Assembly (NCBI GenBank): GCA_025370845.1
Contig: JAMXFF010000018.1
Coordinates: 70,777 to 134,776 of the forward strand
Length of the DNA: 64,000 nt
Direction: 5' to 3'
Source of the DNA: Laspinema palackyanum D2a
Lineage (GTDB): Bacteria; Cyanobacteriota; Cyanobacteriia; Cyanobacteriales; Laspinemataceae
Position 1 is the stretch's first letter. Each line of letters begins with the position of its first letter. The notes under the pieces are model-generated. The model searched no databases and was not told the origin of the DNA. It was given only the letters and a program-made list of their open reading frames with translations. This document shows positions 38,361 to 46,363 of the stretch, one piece after another. The position numbers were made by a program, and so were the translations under genes.

Positions 38361-38378
38361 AGCCTGCCTTCGCAGGCT
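38361..38378. other. Short hairpin AGCCTGC / GCAGGCT
   Basis: A perfect 7-bp stem with loop CTTC in the gap upstream of lpxD. The sequence AGCCTGC also occurs in the terminator at 38590-38611. The stretch 38284-38639 holds no supported gene. Confidence 0.5.
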
Positions 38379-38580
38379 ACAAAAGAGGTATCCTTTGCGA
38401 ATCGCCTCTACATTTAGCGCTTAGTAAAAAAAATTGCTTAAGTCCGGTTCTCCAAGAAGTCGAGTTGTTTTCTGCCGGTTATCCGTGGCACTAAAGTATC
38501 CACTCCAAACGGTTTCAACCGCTAAAAATACCATAAAACTTGTCGCAGTTTTTAACCTTTGGGCAATCCCTACCCCTAGC

Positions 38581-38611
38581 AAAAAACAAAGCCTACTGAT
38601 TCAGCAGGCTA
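38581..38611 (-). terminator. Terminator of the DUF1232 gene
   Basis: Read on the minus strand, AGCCTGCTGA pairs with TCAGTAGGCT (38590-38611, one mismatch) and is followed by TTGTTTTTTG. It lies 29 bases after the stop codon of the DUF1232 gene. Confidence 0.7.
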
Positions 38612-38639
38612 GGGGGGTGCTATTTATTCAAGAAATGAA

Positions 38640-38960
38640 TTATTGATGGACGGAACTGGCTTCTACATCTACTACCGTCGAACCCCCCACCGTTGAGGCG
38701 GTATTGACCGGATTGGTGGATTCTCCGACTTCACCTTTTCTGGCTTTAAAATAATCCATTGCAATTTGAGACAACTCAGAAACTAACAAGGTTGCCAGGG
38801 CGATGTCGTCAAGTTGCCCAATCACGGGGATAAAATCTGGAGCCACATCAATCGGGCTGAAGAAATAAGCCACGGTTCCCAAAATAATCCACCAGCGATA
38901 TTTGGGGTTGCGAAGGGTGTTGCGATACCAGTTGTAAATTGATTGAATAGAGTTATTCAT
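38640..38960 (-). CDS. YkvA/DUF1232 family small membrane protein
   Basis: A 106-residue protein with the DUF1232 core: NPKYRWWIILGTVAYFFSPI followed by DVAPDFIPVIGQLDDIALAT. The family hallmark is the S-P-I-D-x-x-P-D-x-I-P-x-I-G-x-x-D-D pattern, and one membrane helix is likely at 22-36. A Ser/Thr/Val-rich tail follows (about 80-106). Its function is unknown. A GGAGG-like sequence (GAGGACAAACT before ATG) supports ATG 38960. It is monocistronic with its own terminator. Confidence 0.88.
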   Translation of the reverse strand: MNNSIQSIYNWYRNTLRNPKYRWWIILGTVAYFFSPIDVAPDFIPVIGQLDDIALATLLVSELSQIAMDYFKARKGEVGESTNPVNTASTVGGSTVVDVEASSVHQ

Positions 38961-39120
38961 AGTTTGTCCTCCAGTTACTCTTCAATCTTGACAAAGCGAT
39001 CGCCCAATTGTCGGTGTAGATAACCCCCCTATTTTTGCCAGGGAAGTTCTACTATTGACCGATCGCTGTCTTTGAGACGGGAAAATACTCCCCCTTCAAT
39101 CCATCGGGTCCAATGGCAAT

Positions 39121-40587
39121 TTATCCCTCAGCCACAAGGAACGCGACGGCTTCGACATGGGAGGTTTGGGGAAAGAAATCTGCCGGTTGCAGGAAACTTA
39201 GCCGATAAATTCCACTATCACAGAGGATTTTCAGGTCCCGGGCGAGGGTGGCGGGTTTGCAACTGATGTAAACAATGCGCTGGGGTGCAATTTGAATCAA
39301 GGTATCCAAAACGCTGCGATCGCACCCTTTTCTTGGGGGATCCAGTAATACGATATCCGGTTTCTCTCCCGCCGGTAATCCCAGATTTTCTAATTGGGGC
39401 AATAATTTTTCAACGGAACCCCCATGAAAAGAGACATTAGTCAATCCATTGAGTGCGGCATTTTCTTGGGCGATCGCGATCGCTGCTGGATTGATTTCCA
39501 AACCAATCGCCTGTTTTACCCGTTTGGCGAGGGGCAGGGTAAAGGTGCCAATTCCGCAATAGGCATCCACCAATCGCTCAGTCCCCTGCAACTCCAGGCG
39601 CGAGGCGATCGACTCTAACAGGAGTTCCGCTGTTTCCGGATTCACCTGAAAAAACGTATCTGAGCGGAGTTGTAACTGCACTCCGGCAAATTCATCCACA
39701 AAATAGGGTTGACCCGCTACACAGCGCGTTTCCTCCCCTAAAATCGCATTGGTGCGATCGGGGTTGTAATTGAGGCAAACTCCCACCAAATCCGGATAGC
39801 GACTCAACCATTCCTCCGCCTGAGTCTCAATATCCATCAACTTGCGATTGGCAGAAACCAAAGTCAACAAAATCTGTCCAGTCCGGCGACCAATTTGCAG
39901 CGCCAGGTGCCGGAGATTACCCCGGTGTTCCGTTTCATTGTAAATCGACCATCCCCGGTCCTGAATATCCTGTTTCACCTCAGCTAAGAGGGGATTTAAC
40001 CGGGGATCCTGCACGGGACATTGATTGATGTTGACCAAGTGATGACTATTTTTTTCATAGTATCCCGCTTGGACCTTGCCCGAAGAGGAACGACTGAGGG
40101 GATAGGTAGCTTTGTTGCGATAGCCAAAGGGAGAAGGAGAGGGCAAAATCGTTTCTACTGGGGGGTTCTCAATGCCGCCAATTCTTGCGATCGCCTGAGT
40201 AACGAGATTTTGCTTCGCTTGGAGTTGGGCAGAATAGGCGACGCTTTGCCACTGACAACCCCCGCATTTGTCCGCGACGATACAATGGGGGCGGATCCGG
40301 TTGGGAGAGCGTTCCAGGACCTCTAGGAGTTTGCCATTGGCATATTGAGGCTTCACCCGTACCAGTCGGACCAACAGGCGATCGCCAGGAACCGCATCGG
40401 GAACGAACACCACTCGCCCCTCATAGCGCCCCACCCCGTCCCCGGTGTCGCTTAAATCCTCAATTGCTACTTCGATCGCGCAACCTTGTTGCCAATTTTC
40501 ATCCTGCCGATCCCCGACTGGGTACTTGTTTTGCCCATTAGTGGCACTCACTGTAAATTTACCTCTCTTTATTTGTGTTCCCCTCAA
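39121..40587 (-). CDS. rlmD: 23S rRNA uracil-C5 methyltransferase, RlmD (RumA) type
   Basis: A SAM-dependent RNA m5U methyltransferase, 488 residues from ATG 40587. A GTG at 40551 would give a shorter protein starting SATNGQ and leave more room for the divergent apcD promoter. A TRAM RNA-binding domain comes first ([19 protein letters not shown]). Cysteines for a [4Fe-4S] cluster are seen in [12 protein letters not shown] and NQCPV. The SAM fold has [15 protein letters not shown], then [12 protein letters not shown], and the catalytic Cys in [14 protein letters not shown]. The Fe-S cysteines and TRAM domain favour RlmD (U1939) or a close relative over TrmA. The exact target uracil is not certain. 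Confidence 0.9.
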   Translation of the reverse strand: MRGTQIKRGKFTVSATNGQNKYPVGDRQDENWQQGCAIEVAIEDLSDTGDGVGRYEGRVVFVPDAVPGDRLLVRLVRVKPQYANGKLLEVLERSPNRIRPHCIVADKCGGCQWQSVAYSAQLQAKQNLVTQAIARIGGIENPPVETILPSPSPFGYRNKATYPLSRSSSGKVQAGYYEKNSHHLVNINQCPVQDPRLNPLLAEVKQDIQDRGWSIYNETEHRGNLRHLALQIGRRTGQILLTLVSANRKLMDIETQAEEWLSRYPDLVGVCLNYNPDRTNAILGEETRCVAGQPYFVDEFAGVQLQLRSDTFFQVNPETAELLLESIASRLELQGTERLVDAYCGIGTFTLPLAKRVKQAIGLEINPAAIAIAQENAALNGLTNVSFHGGSVEKLLPQLENLGLPAGEKPDIVLLDPPRKGCDRSVLDTLIQIAPQRIVYISCKPATLARDLKILCDSGIYRLSFLQPADFFPQTSHVEAVAFLVAEG

Positions 40588-40629
40588 TGGCTAAACTACA
40601 GAAATGGATCTCCGATGTTTTGTAAAACC

Positions 40630-41115
40630 ATGAGTGTAGTTAGTCAAGTTATTCTCAAAGCCGACGATGAACTCCGTTATCCGACGAACGGGGAACTCAC
40701 CAGTTTAACACAATTTTTTCAAACCGGCCAGCAACGGGTGCGAATTGCTACTACGTTAGCTGAGAGCGAGAAGAAAATTGTGGAGCAAGCCAGCAAACGC
40801 CTTTGGCAAAAGCGCCCCGATTTTATCTCTCCGGGGGGCAATGCCTACGGCCAACGTCAACGGGCTCAGTGCCTCCGGGACTTCGGCTGGTATCTGCGTC
40901 TAGCCACCTATGGCGTCCTCGCCGGAGACAAAGAACCCATTGAAAAAATCGGCATCATTGGTGCTCGGGAAATGTACAACGCCTTGGGCGTTCCCATGCC
41001 AGGAATGGTCGAGTCCATCGTCTGCCTCAAAGAAGCGTCCCTGGCCCTTCTGAGTCAAGAAGATGCCACCGCTGCTGCCCCCTACTTTGACTACATCATT
41101 CAAGCGATGTCCTAA
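40630..41115 (+). CDS. apcD: Allophycocyanin B alpha-like subunit ApcD
   Basis: ApcD is a minor core subunit of the phycobilisome and one of the terminal energy emitters, directing energy mainly to photosystem I. The 161-residue protein starts at ATG 40630 ([18 protein letters not shown]), the usual ApcD beginning. The bilin-binding Cys is in [15 protein letters not shown]. The tail [11 protein letters not shown] is characteristic. [17 protein letters not shown] is also ApcD-like rather than ApcA-like. As in other cyanobacteria it stands apart from apcABC, with its own terminator at 41157. It is divergent from the rlmD-type gene, 42 bases start to start. Confidence 0.95.
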   Translation: MSVVSQVILKADDELRYPTNGELTSLTQFFQTGQQRVRIATTLAESEKKIVEQASKRLWQKRPDFISPGGNAYGQRQRAQCLRDFGWYLRLATYGVLAGDKEPIEKIGIIGAREMYNALGVPMPGMVESIVCLKEASLALLSQEDATAAAPYFDYIIQAMS

Positions 41116-41156
41116 GTCAAAGAGCATTTCAAATCTAATTTTGATGAGCTAGATTG

Positions 41157-41208
41157 TAGCGGATAGAGATTAGTGTAGCAAGCATTAATACCTATCCGCT
41201 ATTCTTTT
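41157..41208 (+). terminator. Terminator after apcD
   Basis: Perfect 10-bp stem TAGCGGATAG (41157-41166) / CTATCCGCTA (41192-41201), followed by TTCTTTT. The loop of about 25 bases is long. It lies 41 bases after the apcD stop codon. Confidence 0.75.
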
Positions 41209-41228
41209 GGGAAAAAATAGACATTCCA

Positions 41229-42136
41229 CTTCCGGTCCCCTCCTCTTGCCAAGGAAGAATTAGTGGGTGGAGGGTCCTCTTCCGGTCCCCTCCCCTTGGC
41301 AAGGTCCGGGTTAGGGTGGGGTCTTCCTGACGTGGCGCAAGCCACGTCAGGAAGAATTAGTGGGTGGAGGTTGTCGGCGGTGACGCGCTTAAGCACTTCA
41401 TGAAGAAAAAGGTTGGACTAGCCTGCATACAGGGGCGATCGCCTCTGATGAGTGACGCGCAGTCGGCGGTAAGCGGAGCTATCCCGTAGGGAATCGCCAC
41501 CTCAGAAGAACCCCACCCTAACCCTCCCCTTGGCAAGGGGAGGGGACCGGAAATGCACTCATACTCCCCATCCTCCCCATCTTCCCCATCCTCCCCATCC
41601 TCCCCATCCTCCCTATCTCCCCCATCCTCCCCACCTTACAAGAGCAGGTTTTTAACCCTTCACTCCACCTCCGGTCCCCTCCCCTTGGCAAGGGGAGGGT
41701 TAGGGTGGGGTCCCTCTTGGGCGATTCCCTACGGGATAGCTCCGCTTACCGCCGACTGCGCGTCACTCATCAGAGGCGATTCCCTACGGGATAGCTCCGC
41801 TTACCGCACCTGTATGGCGGCGGGTTCAAGCTCTTTCTTCGTGAGGTGGCGATCGCGCTTGGGCGTGAAATCTCAACCCACTCATTCATCCTGACTTGGC
41901 GCAGGCCAAGTCAGGAGGACCCCACCCTAACCCGGACCTTGCCAAGGGGAGGGGACCGGAGGTGCTCTTAAGCGTAAAAAACCTACTGTTGTCAGGAGAC
42001 TTGCGCCCGCATCGGTGTCAGAGGACCCCACCCTAACCCTCCCCTTGCCAAGGGGAGGGGACCGGAAATGCACTCATCCTCCCCATCTCCCCCATCTCCC
42101 CCATCCTCCCCATCCTCCCCATCCTCCCCATCCCTT
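41229..42136. repeat. Repeat cluster: GC-rich palindromic units, hairpins and CTCCCCAT tandem repeats
   Basis: About 900 bases with no supported gene, built from repeats. Copies of the CCTCCCCTTGGCAAGGGGAGG unit lie near 41281-41323, 41516-41558 (inverted), 41665-41712, 41922-41965 (inverted) and 42024-42070 (inverted), with a worn copy near 41232. Perfect hairpins TTCCTGACGTGGC / GCCACGTCAGGAA stand at 41326-41355, and a TCCTGACTTGGC / GCCAAGTCAGGA version near 41889-41917. GATTCCCTACGGGATAGCTC occurs twice in direct orientation at about 41729 and 41778, and once inverted near 41478. CTCCCCATC tandem runs lie at 41561-41637 and 42076-42136. Alternating orientation suggests stepwise insertion and inversion. 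Confidence 0.8.
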
Positions 42137-42272
42137 GAGTAAATAAAAAAAAGATCCGGAAAATTTATAAAAAATTGGCTTATTTAGACGAGCATTAAGA
42201 TAAGCAGCTAATCAGTAGCGTCAGGGTTCATTGGATGCAATTCCTATCAATATAATCCACAAGAACTGGTCT

Positions 42273-43715
42273 ATGATGAACAAAATCAGCAGCTATCCCC
42301 TCGTTCTAATTACCTTATCGTTACTGAGTGCAGCAACGGTTACTCTAGGGAGTCAACAAGAGAGATTCGATGGGGGTAAAGTCCTAGCAAATGTTCCCAC
42401 GGTTCAGCCGAGTATGAACGCCCAGCAGCGGGTTATTTATGTTGATCCGAAGCGGGGAAATGATTCAGCCAGTGCCGGTCAAAGTGAGGCGAATGCGTTA
42501 CGAACCATTACCGCTGCTTTGGGACGGGCACAGTCGGGAACGGTGATTCAATTGGCACCGGGACGCTATCATGCTGGGGAAGTTTTTCCCTTGAAACTGC
42601 AACCGGGAGTTATTCTGCGCGGGGATGAAAGTGGGCGGGGTGATGGGGTAGTCATTACCGGAGGAGAAACCCATCTCAGCCGCATTTGGGCGGGTCAAAA
42701 TATTACGATATTAGCCGGAGATAGTAGCCAAATTCTCGGGGTGACCGTTACGAATCCTAATCCCTACGGGACAGGAGTTTGGATAGAAAATGCTAATGCG
42801 ATTGTTAGAAATAGTACCTTTACGAATAATAATCGCGAGGGGATTTTTGTATCAGGGACGGCTCAACCGATTATTGAAAATAATCAGTTTATGTATAATG
42901 GAGGGAATGGAATTTCGGTAACGAAGGAGGCGAAAGGAGAAATTCGCCGGAATGTGTTTCAGGATACGGGTTTTGCCCTGGCGATCGGGCATAATGCCGC
43001 CCCAGTTGTTGCGGGTAACCATATTCATCAAAATCGGATTGGGATTGTGGTGACGCAAGCGGCGCGTCCTATTTTAGAGGGGAATATTATCGAGAATAAT
43101 AGCGATTATGGGTTAGTGGCGATCGCTGAATCTCAGCCTCAGATTGCTGCTAGCAATACCTTTCGCGGGAACGAACGGGAAAATCAACTGCTCGCCCGCA
43201 ATCCCCAGGGAATTCCCCCCACTCCTGAAGAATCTACAGGCGTTCAGCAGGCTTATTTCACCTGCGAACCCTACGGCAACAATTATGCAACGGTGGCCCA
43301 AAAAGGGTATGCCTCGATTCCCCAAGCGATGATTGTTTGGAAGAGTTCGGAGGTGGATTTACCTGAAAATCGGTGCAATGAAGTGACCCAGAAGTTAAAC
43401 CAAAAGGTGACGGCTTATGGGGGTCAGTTGCATAAAATGTTATTCGCTACGGGACGGGTGAATAATGATAAAGTCGTTTGTTTGGTGAAGGATTTACAAG
43501 AGAGTTGTCAGCCGGATAATATGTTGTTCACGTTGAGCGGATTTAATGCCAGTGACCCGACTCAAGTGTTGCGCCAGTTGATTGCCTTTAGTGTGGAAGG
43601 CAAGGGCAATCCGGTACAAGAGTTTGGTGAGGAGGCGATCGCCCCCTTAGAATCAGTGGCCCACAATTTAGAACCGGCATTGGGATTGTGGTTTGTCAGC
43701 GGGTTAACTCAATAA
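42273..43715 (+). CDS. Secreted beta-helix protein with DUF1565 and COP23-like C-terminal domain
   Basis: A protein of 480 residues from ATG 42273 (MMNKISSYPLVLITLSLLSA), which gives a clean signal peptide; an ATG at 42231 would add 14 residues. It is exported. Residues about 55-320 form a right-handed parallel beta-helix of the DUF1565 type, starting VIYVDPKRGNDSASAGQ and continuing with short N-rich rungs (FTNNNREGIFVSGTAQPIIE, NNGGNGISV-type). The C-terminal 150 residues look like the COP23 domain (circadian oscillating protein 23 of Cyanothece): FTCEPYGNNYATVAQ, RCNEVTQKLNQ, TGRVNNDKVVCLV, CQPDNMLFTLSG. It is followed by a terminator and then a paralogue with an added protease domain. The function is unknown; cell-surface or sheath binding is possible. 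Confidence 0.82.
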   Translation: MMNKISSYPLVLITLSLLSAATVTLGSQQERFDGGKVLANVPTVQPSMNAQQRVIYVDPKRGNDSASAGQSEANALRTITAALGRAQSGTVIQLAPGRYHAGEVFPLKLQPGVILRGDESGRGDGVVITGGETHLSRIWAGQNITILAGDSSQILGVTVTNPNPYGTGVWIENANAIVRNSTFTNNNREGIFVSGTAQPIIENNQFMYNGGNGISVTKEAKGEIRRNVFQDTGFALAIGHNAAPVVAGNHIHQNRIGIVVTQAARPILEGNIIENNSDYGLVAIAESQPQIAASNTFRGNERENQLLARNPQGIPPTPEESTGVQQAYFTCEPYGNNYATVAQKGYASIPQAMIVWKSSEVDLPENRCNEVTQKLNQKVTAYGGQLHKMLFATGRVNNDKVVCLVKDLQESCQPDNMLFTLSGFNASDPTQVLRQLIAFSVEGKGNPVQEFGEEAIAPLESVAHNLEPALGLWFVSGLTQ

Positions 43716-43786
43716 CGGTGCAGGCGATCGCCACTCTTTCTTTAGTTTCTTTTTCTCTCAACACCTTGGGGCAATTTGCCTCTAGC

Positions 43787-43819
43787 AAGGCGCGGGTTAT
43801 TCTGCGCCTTTTTTGTTTT
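43787..43819 (+). terminator. Rho-independent terminator after the first beta-helix/COP23 gene
   Basis: AAGGCGC (43787-43793) pairs with GCGCCTT (43804-43810), followed by TTTTGTTTTA. It separates the two paralogous genes into different transcription units. Confidence 0.8.
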
Positions 43820-43963
43820 ATTAAGGGAGAAAAACTATAAATTCGGCGTTTGCTTGGGGTAAAACTAGGCTAATTTACCTCATTATATTCTGGTTTAATA
43901 ACTGGAAGCAGAGCCTCCCTAAGTCCGTAATTCGGCAGAGCAAAGCCACGATTTATAACGTAC

Positions 43964-43991
43964 AAATGACAAATGATAAATGACAAATGAC
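43964..43991. repeat. Heptamer tandem repeat overlapping a start codon
   Basis: Four 7-bp units AAATGAC, AAATGAT, AAATGAC, AAATGAC in a row. The last unit supplies the ATG at 43987, the first in-frame start of the protease gene. Each unit contains ATGA, so several ATG triplets stand in different frames. Confidence 0.85.
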
Positions 43992-46260
43992 TATGAATTT
44001 TAATGACCCATTATTGGCAGGAATTGTCACCCTTGCAGTGGCAACTTGGAATCCCATTGCCTTAGCATTGACTCAGGGGGAAGTGGATGCGGTGGCGTGG
44101 CAAGTTTCGGTGTTAATTAGTCCGAATTTGACCCAACAGGGAGATGCTTTTTTGATTGAAGGAGAAAAAACCGGGAGTGGGGTGATTGTGGCGCAGGAGG
44201 GAAATAGTTATTATGTGCTGACTGCGTTGCACGTCGTGTGGAAACGGGGGGGATTTCATGCGATCGCCATGCCGGATGGACAGGTGTACTACGTTGATGC
44301 CTCGGAAAATAGTCCGGATATTATTCCCCTGGGTGATCCTTCCGGAGAGTTGGGACAAACGATCGCCGGATTGGATTTGGCGTTACTGCGGGTGCAAAGC
44401 GATCGCCCCTATCCCTTAGCACGAACTGCCCCGAATCCCCTCCAGGCGGGAACTCCGGTGTTTGTGAGTGGATGGCCCAATCCCGATGATTTGCGGCAAA
44501 AAATTCGCGATCGCCAGTTAGTCTCCGGTGCGATCGCCGAAGTGACTCCGCCCTCGGATGATGGCGGATATCGCTTACTCTACAGCAATCCGACGCGCAG
44601 TGGCATGAGTGGAGGCGGTATCTTTAATGCCAATGGTGAACTGATCGGGATTCATGGCAGGGGACGGGGAGTTCAAAATAATTGTAGTACCCCAGAAGTC
44701 AATGCCAACAACAGTTGTGGAATGTATATCGGGGAGTTTTTAGCAGACAGTCGCGTGCAAAGTCTCCGGTTATCCTTGAATCAAAATCCCGTCGATCCGG
44801 GGATGATTCAATATGGATTGACTTATACCAGTCAAACCGATCGCGTCAATGGTTCTCCTGTGGCGCGGAGTACCCCCCCACCTGTCCTACCCCCAACAAT
44901 CACACCGGAGACGCCCCAAACATCGCCATCCCCGCCACCCGTTGCCGAGTTTCCCACTCCCTCCCCAGAGGCGATCGCCTCGGCACAAACGATTTATTAT
45001 GTTGACCCCAATCAGGGCACCAATGCCGCTACTGCCGGATTAACTCCAGAAAATCCCTTTCGGAGTATCTCCTATGCCCTACAAGGTGCGCGTCCCGGAA
45101 CAGTAATTTATCTCGCCCCGGGATTGTATAGCGCCCGGGAAACCTTTCCCTTGAAACTGAATCCGGGGGTAATTTTAATCGGCAATGAATCCCAACAGGG
45201 AGAAGGGGTAATGATTCGCGGGGGAGGAATTACGTCAACGCGCACCGCTGGGCGGCAAAATTATACCCTATTTGCTGGAAACAATAGCCAAATTTTAGGG
45301 GTAACTCTCACCAATCCCCATTCCAACGGAACGGCAATTTGGATTGAAGATACAACCACTGTTTTAATTCGCAATAATACTTTGATGGATAATCCCCGAG
45401 AAGGCATTTTAATCGGAGGAAGCGCTACTCCCATCCTGGAAAAAAATCGGTTTATTAACAATGGCGGGAATGGAATTTCTATCATCCAGCAAGGGGCAGG
45501 AGAGATTAGAAACAATGATTTTACCAACAATGGAATTGGGGTGGCGATCGCAGGCATGGCAAATCCCTTGATTGCGGACAATCATATTCGCAGCAACCGC
45601 AACGGCATCGTGGTTACGGCATCAGCAACGCCTACTATTCAAGGGAATATTCTGGAAAATAATCAAAATTATGGAATTTTAACCCTCGGATTGGCCGCAT
45701 CCTCCCTGGGAGAGAATAACCTATTTAGAAATAATGGAATCAGTAGTCAACTCACGGCTAGAGTTCAAGACTGGGGGGTAGATATTCCTTCCCGAACCGT
45801 CACCTCTACAGTTTTTGGTTGTGTGGAATATGAAGGGGGGTTAGCTACCTTTGCTTACACCGGACAAGGGTCGATTCCATTGCCTTTTTTGAACTGGAAT
45901 CATACCGCTTCTGACTCCGGATTAAACCGCTGTCGGTTAGTCACGTCCAGTTTAAATAAAATTGTGGCTTTAACGGGTCAAGAGTTAGCGAATATGGCGC
46001 TTTCTACCGGACGAGTTCATAATAATAATGCGGTTTGTTTGGTGGAACAGTCCGGGGGAATTTGCCAAGATAGCAACTTGTTATTTTACCTCGGAGGAGA
46101 AGAACAGCGTAATCCCGGTGAAGGATTATCCTCGTTACTCCCTTTCCGGGGGGCACCGGCAGGAAATCCGGTACAACAGGTAGAAACCGGGGCATTCATC
46201 CCTTTAAAAGACTTTGCACAACGCTTGAAACCCGAATCCGGGTTATGGTTTACGGATTAG
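43987..46260 (+). CDS. Secreted trypsin-like protease fused to DUF1565 beta-helix and COP23-like domain
   Basis: A 757-residue protein. A signal-like hydrophobic segment lies at about 9-28 (LLAGIVTLAVATWNPIALAL). The trypsin-type domain (about 35-260) carries His in LTALHVVW, Asp in AGLDLALLRV and Ser in RSGMSGGGIF. A Pro-rich linker (about 295-325) follows. The rest is the same beta-helix plus COP23-like layout as the upstream gene (IYYVDPNQGTNAATAGLTPE, VFGCVEYEGGLATFAYTGQG, TGRVHNNNAVCLVEQSGG). The two genes are clearly paralogues; this one has gained the protease. Start codons ATG 43987 and ATG 43993 are both possible, the first lying in a heptamer repeat. The substrate is unknown, but the layout suggests extracellular proteolysis linked to surface binding. 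Confidence 0.85.
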   Translation: MTMNFNDPLLAGIVTLAVATWNPIALALTQGEVDAVAWQVSVLISPNLTQQGDAFLIEGEKTGSGVIVAQEGNSYYVLTALHVVWKRGGFHAIAMPDGQVYYVDASENSPDIIPLGDPSGELGQTIAGLDLALLRVQSDRPYPLARTAPNPLQAGTPVFVSGWPNPDDLRQKIRDRQLVSGAIAEVTPPSDDGGYRLLYSNPTRSGMSGGGIFNANGELIGIHGRGRGVQNNCSTPEVNANNSCGMYIGEFLADSRVQSLRLSLNQNPVDPGMIQYGLTYTSQTDRVNGSPVARSTPPPVLPPTITPETPQTSPSPPPVAEFPTPSPEAIASAQTIYYVDPNQGTNAATAGLTPENPFRSISYALQGARPGTVIYLAPGLYSARETFPLKLNPGVILIGNESQQGEGVMIRGGGITSTRTAGRQNYTLFAGNNSQILGVTLTNPHSNGTAIWIEDTTTVLIRNNTLMDNPREGILIGGSATPILEKNRFINNGGNGISIIQQGAGEIRNNDFTNNGIGVAIAGMANPLIADNHIRSNRNGIVVTASATPTIQGNILENNQNYGILTLGLAASSLGENNLFRNNGISSQLTARVQDWGVDIPSRTVTSTVFGCVEYEGGLATFAYTGQGSIPLPFLNWNHTASDSGLNRCRLVTSSLNKIVALTGQELANMALSTGRVHNNNAVCLVEQSGGICQDSNLLFYLGGEEQRNPGEGLSSLLPFRGAPAGNPVQQVETGAFIPLKDFAQRLKPESGLWFTD

Positions 46261-46363
46261 GGGGCGACTGCCTCAAGATTGGGTAAAATTCGGTGAAAAG
46301 GAATAGCCATTGACTGATAGGATAGATTCAGGCAACTCTAAAATCAGCTCTAGGGATAACGTT

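Noticed and set aside
41561..42136. CRISPR array among the regular C-rich repeats
   Set aside because: Units are 8-9 bp simple repeats and palindromic elements without constant spacers or cas genes.
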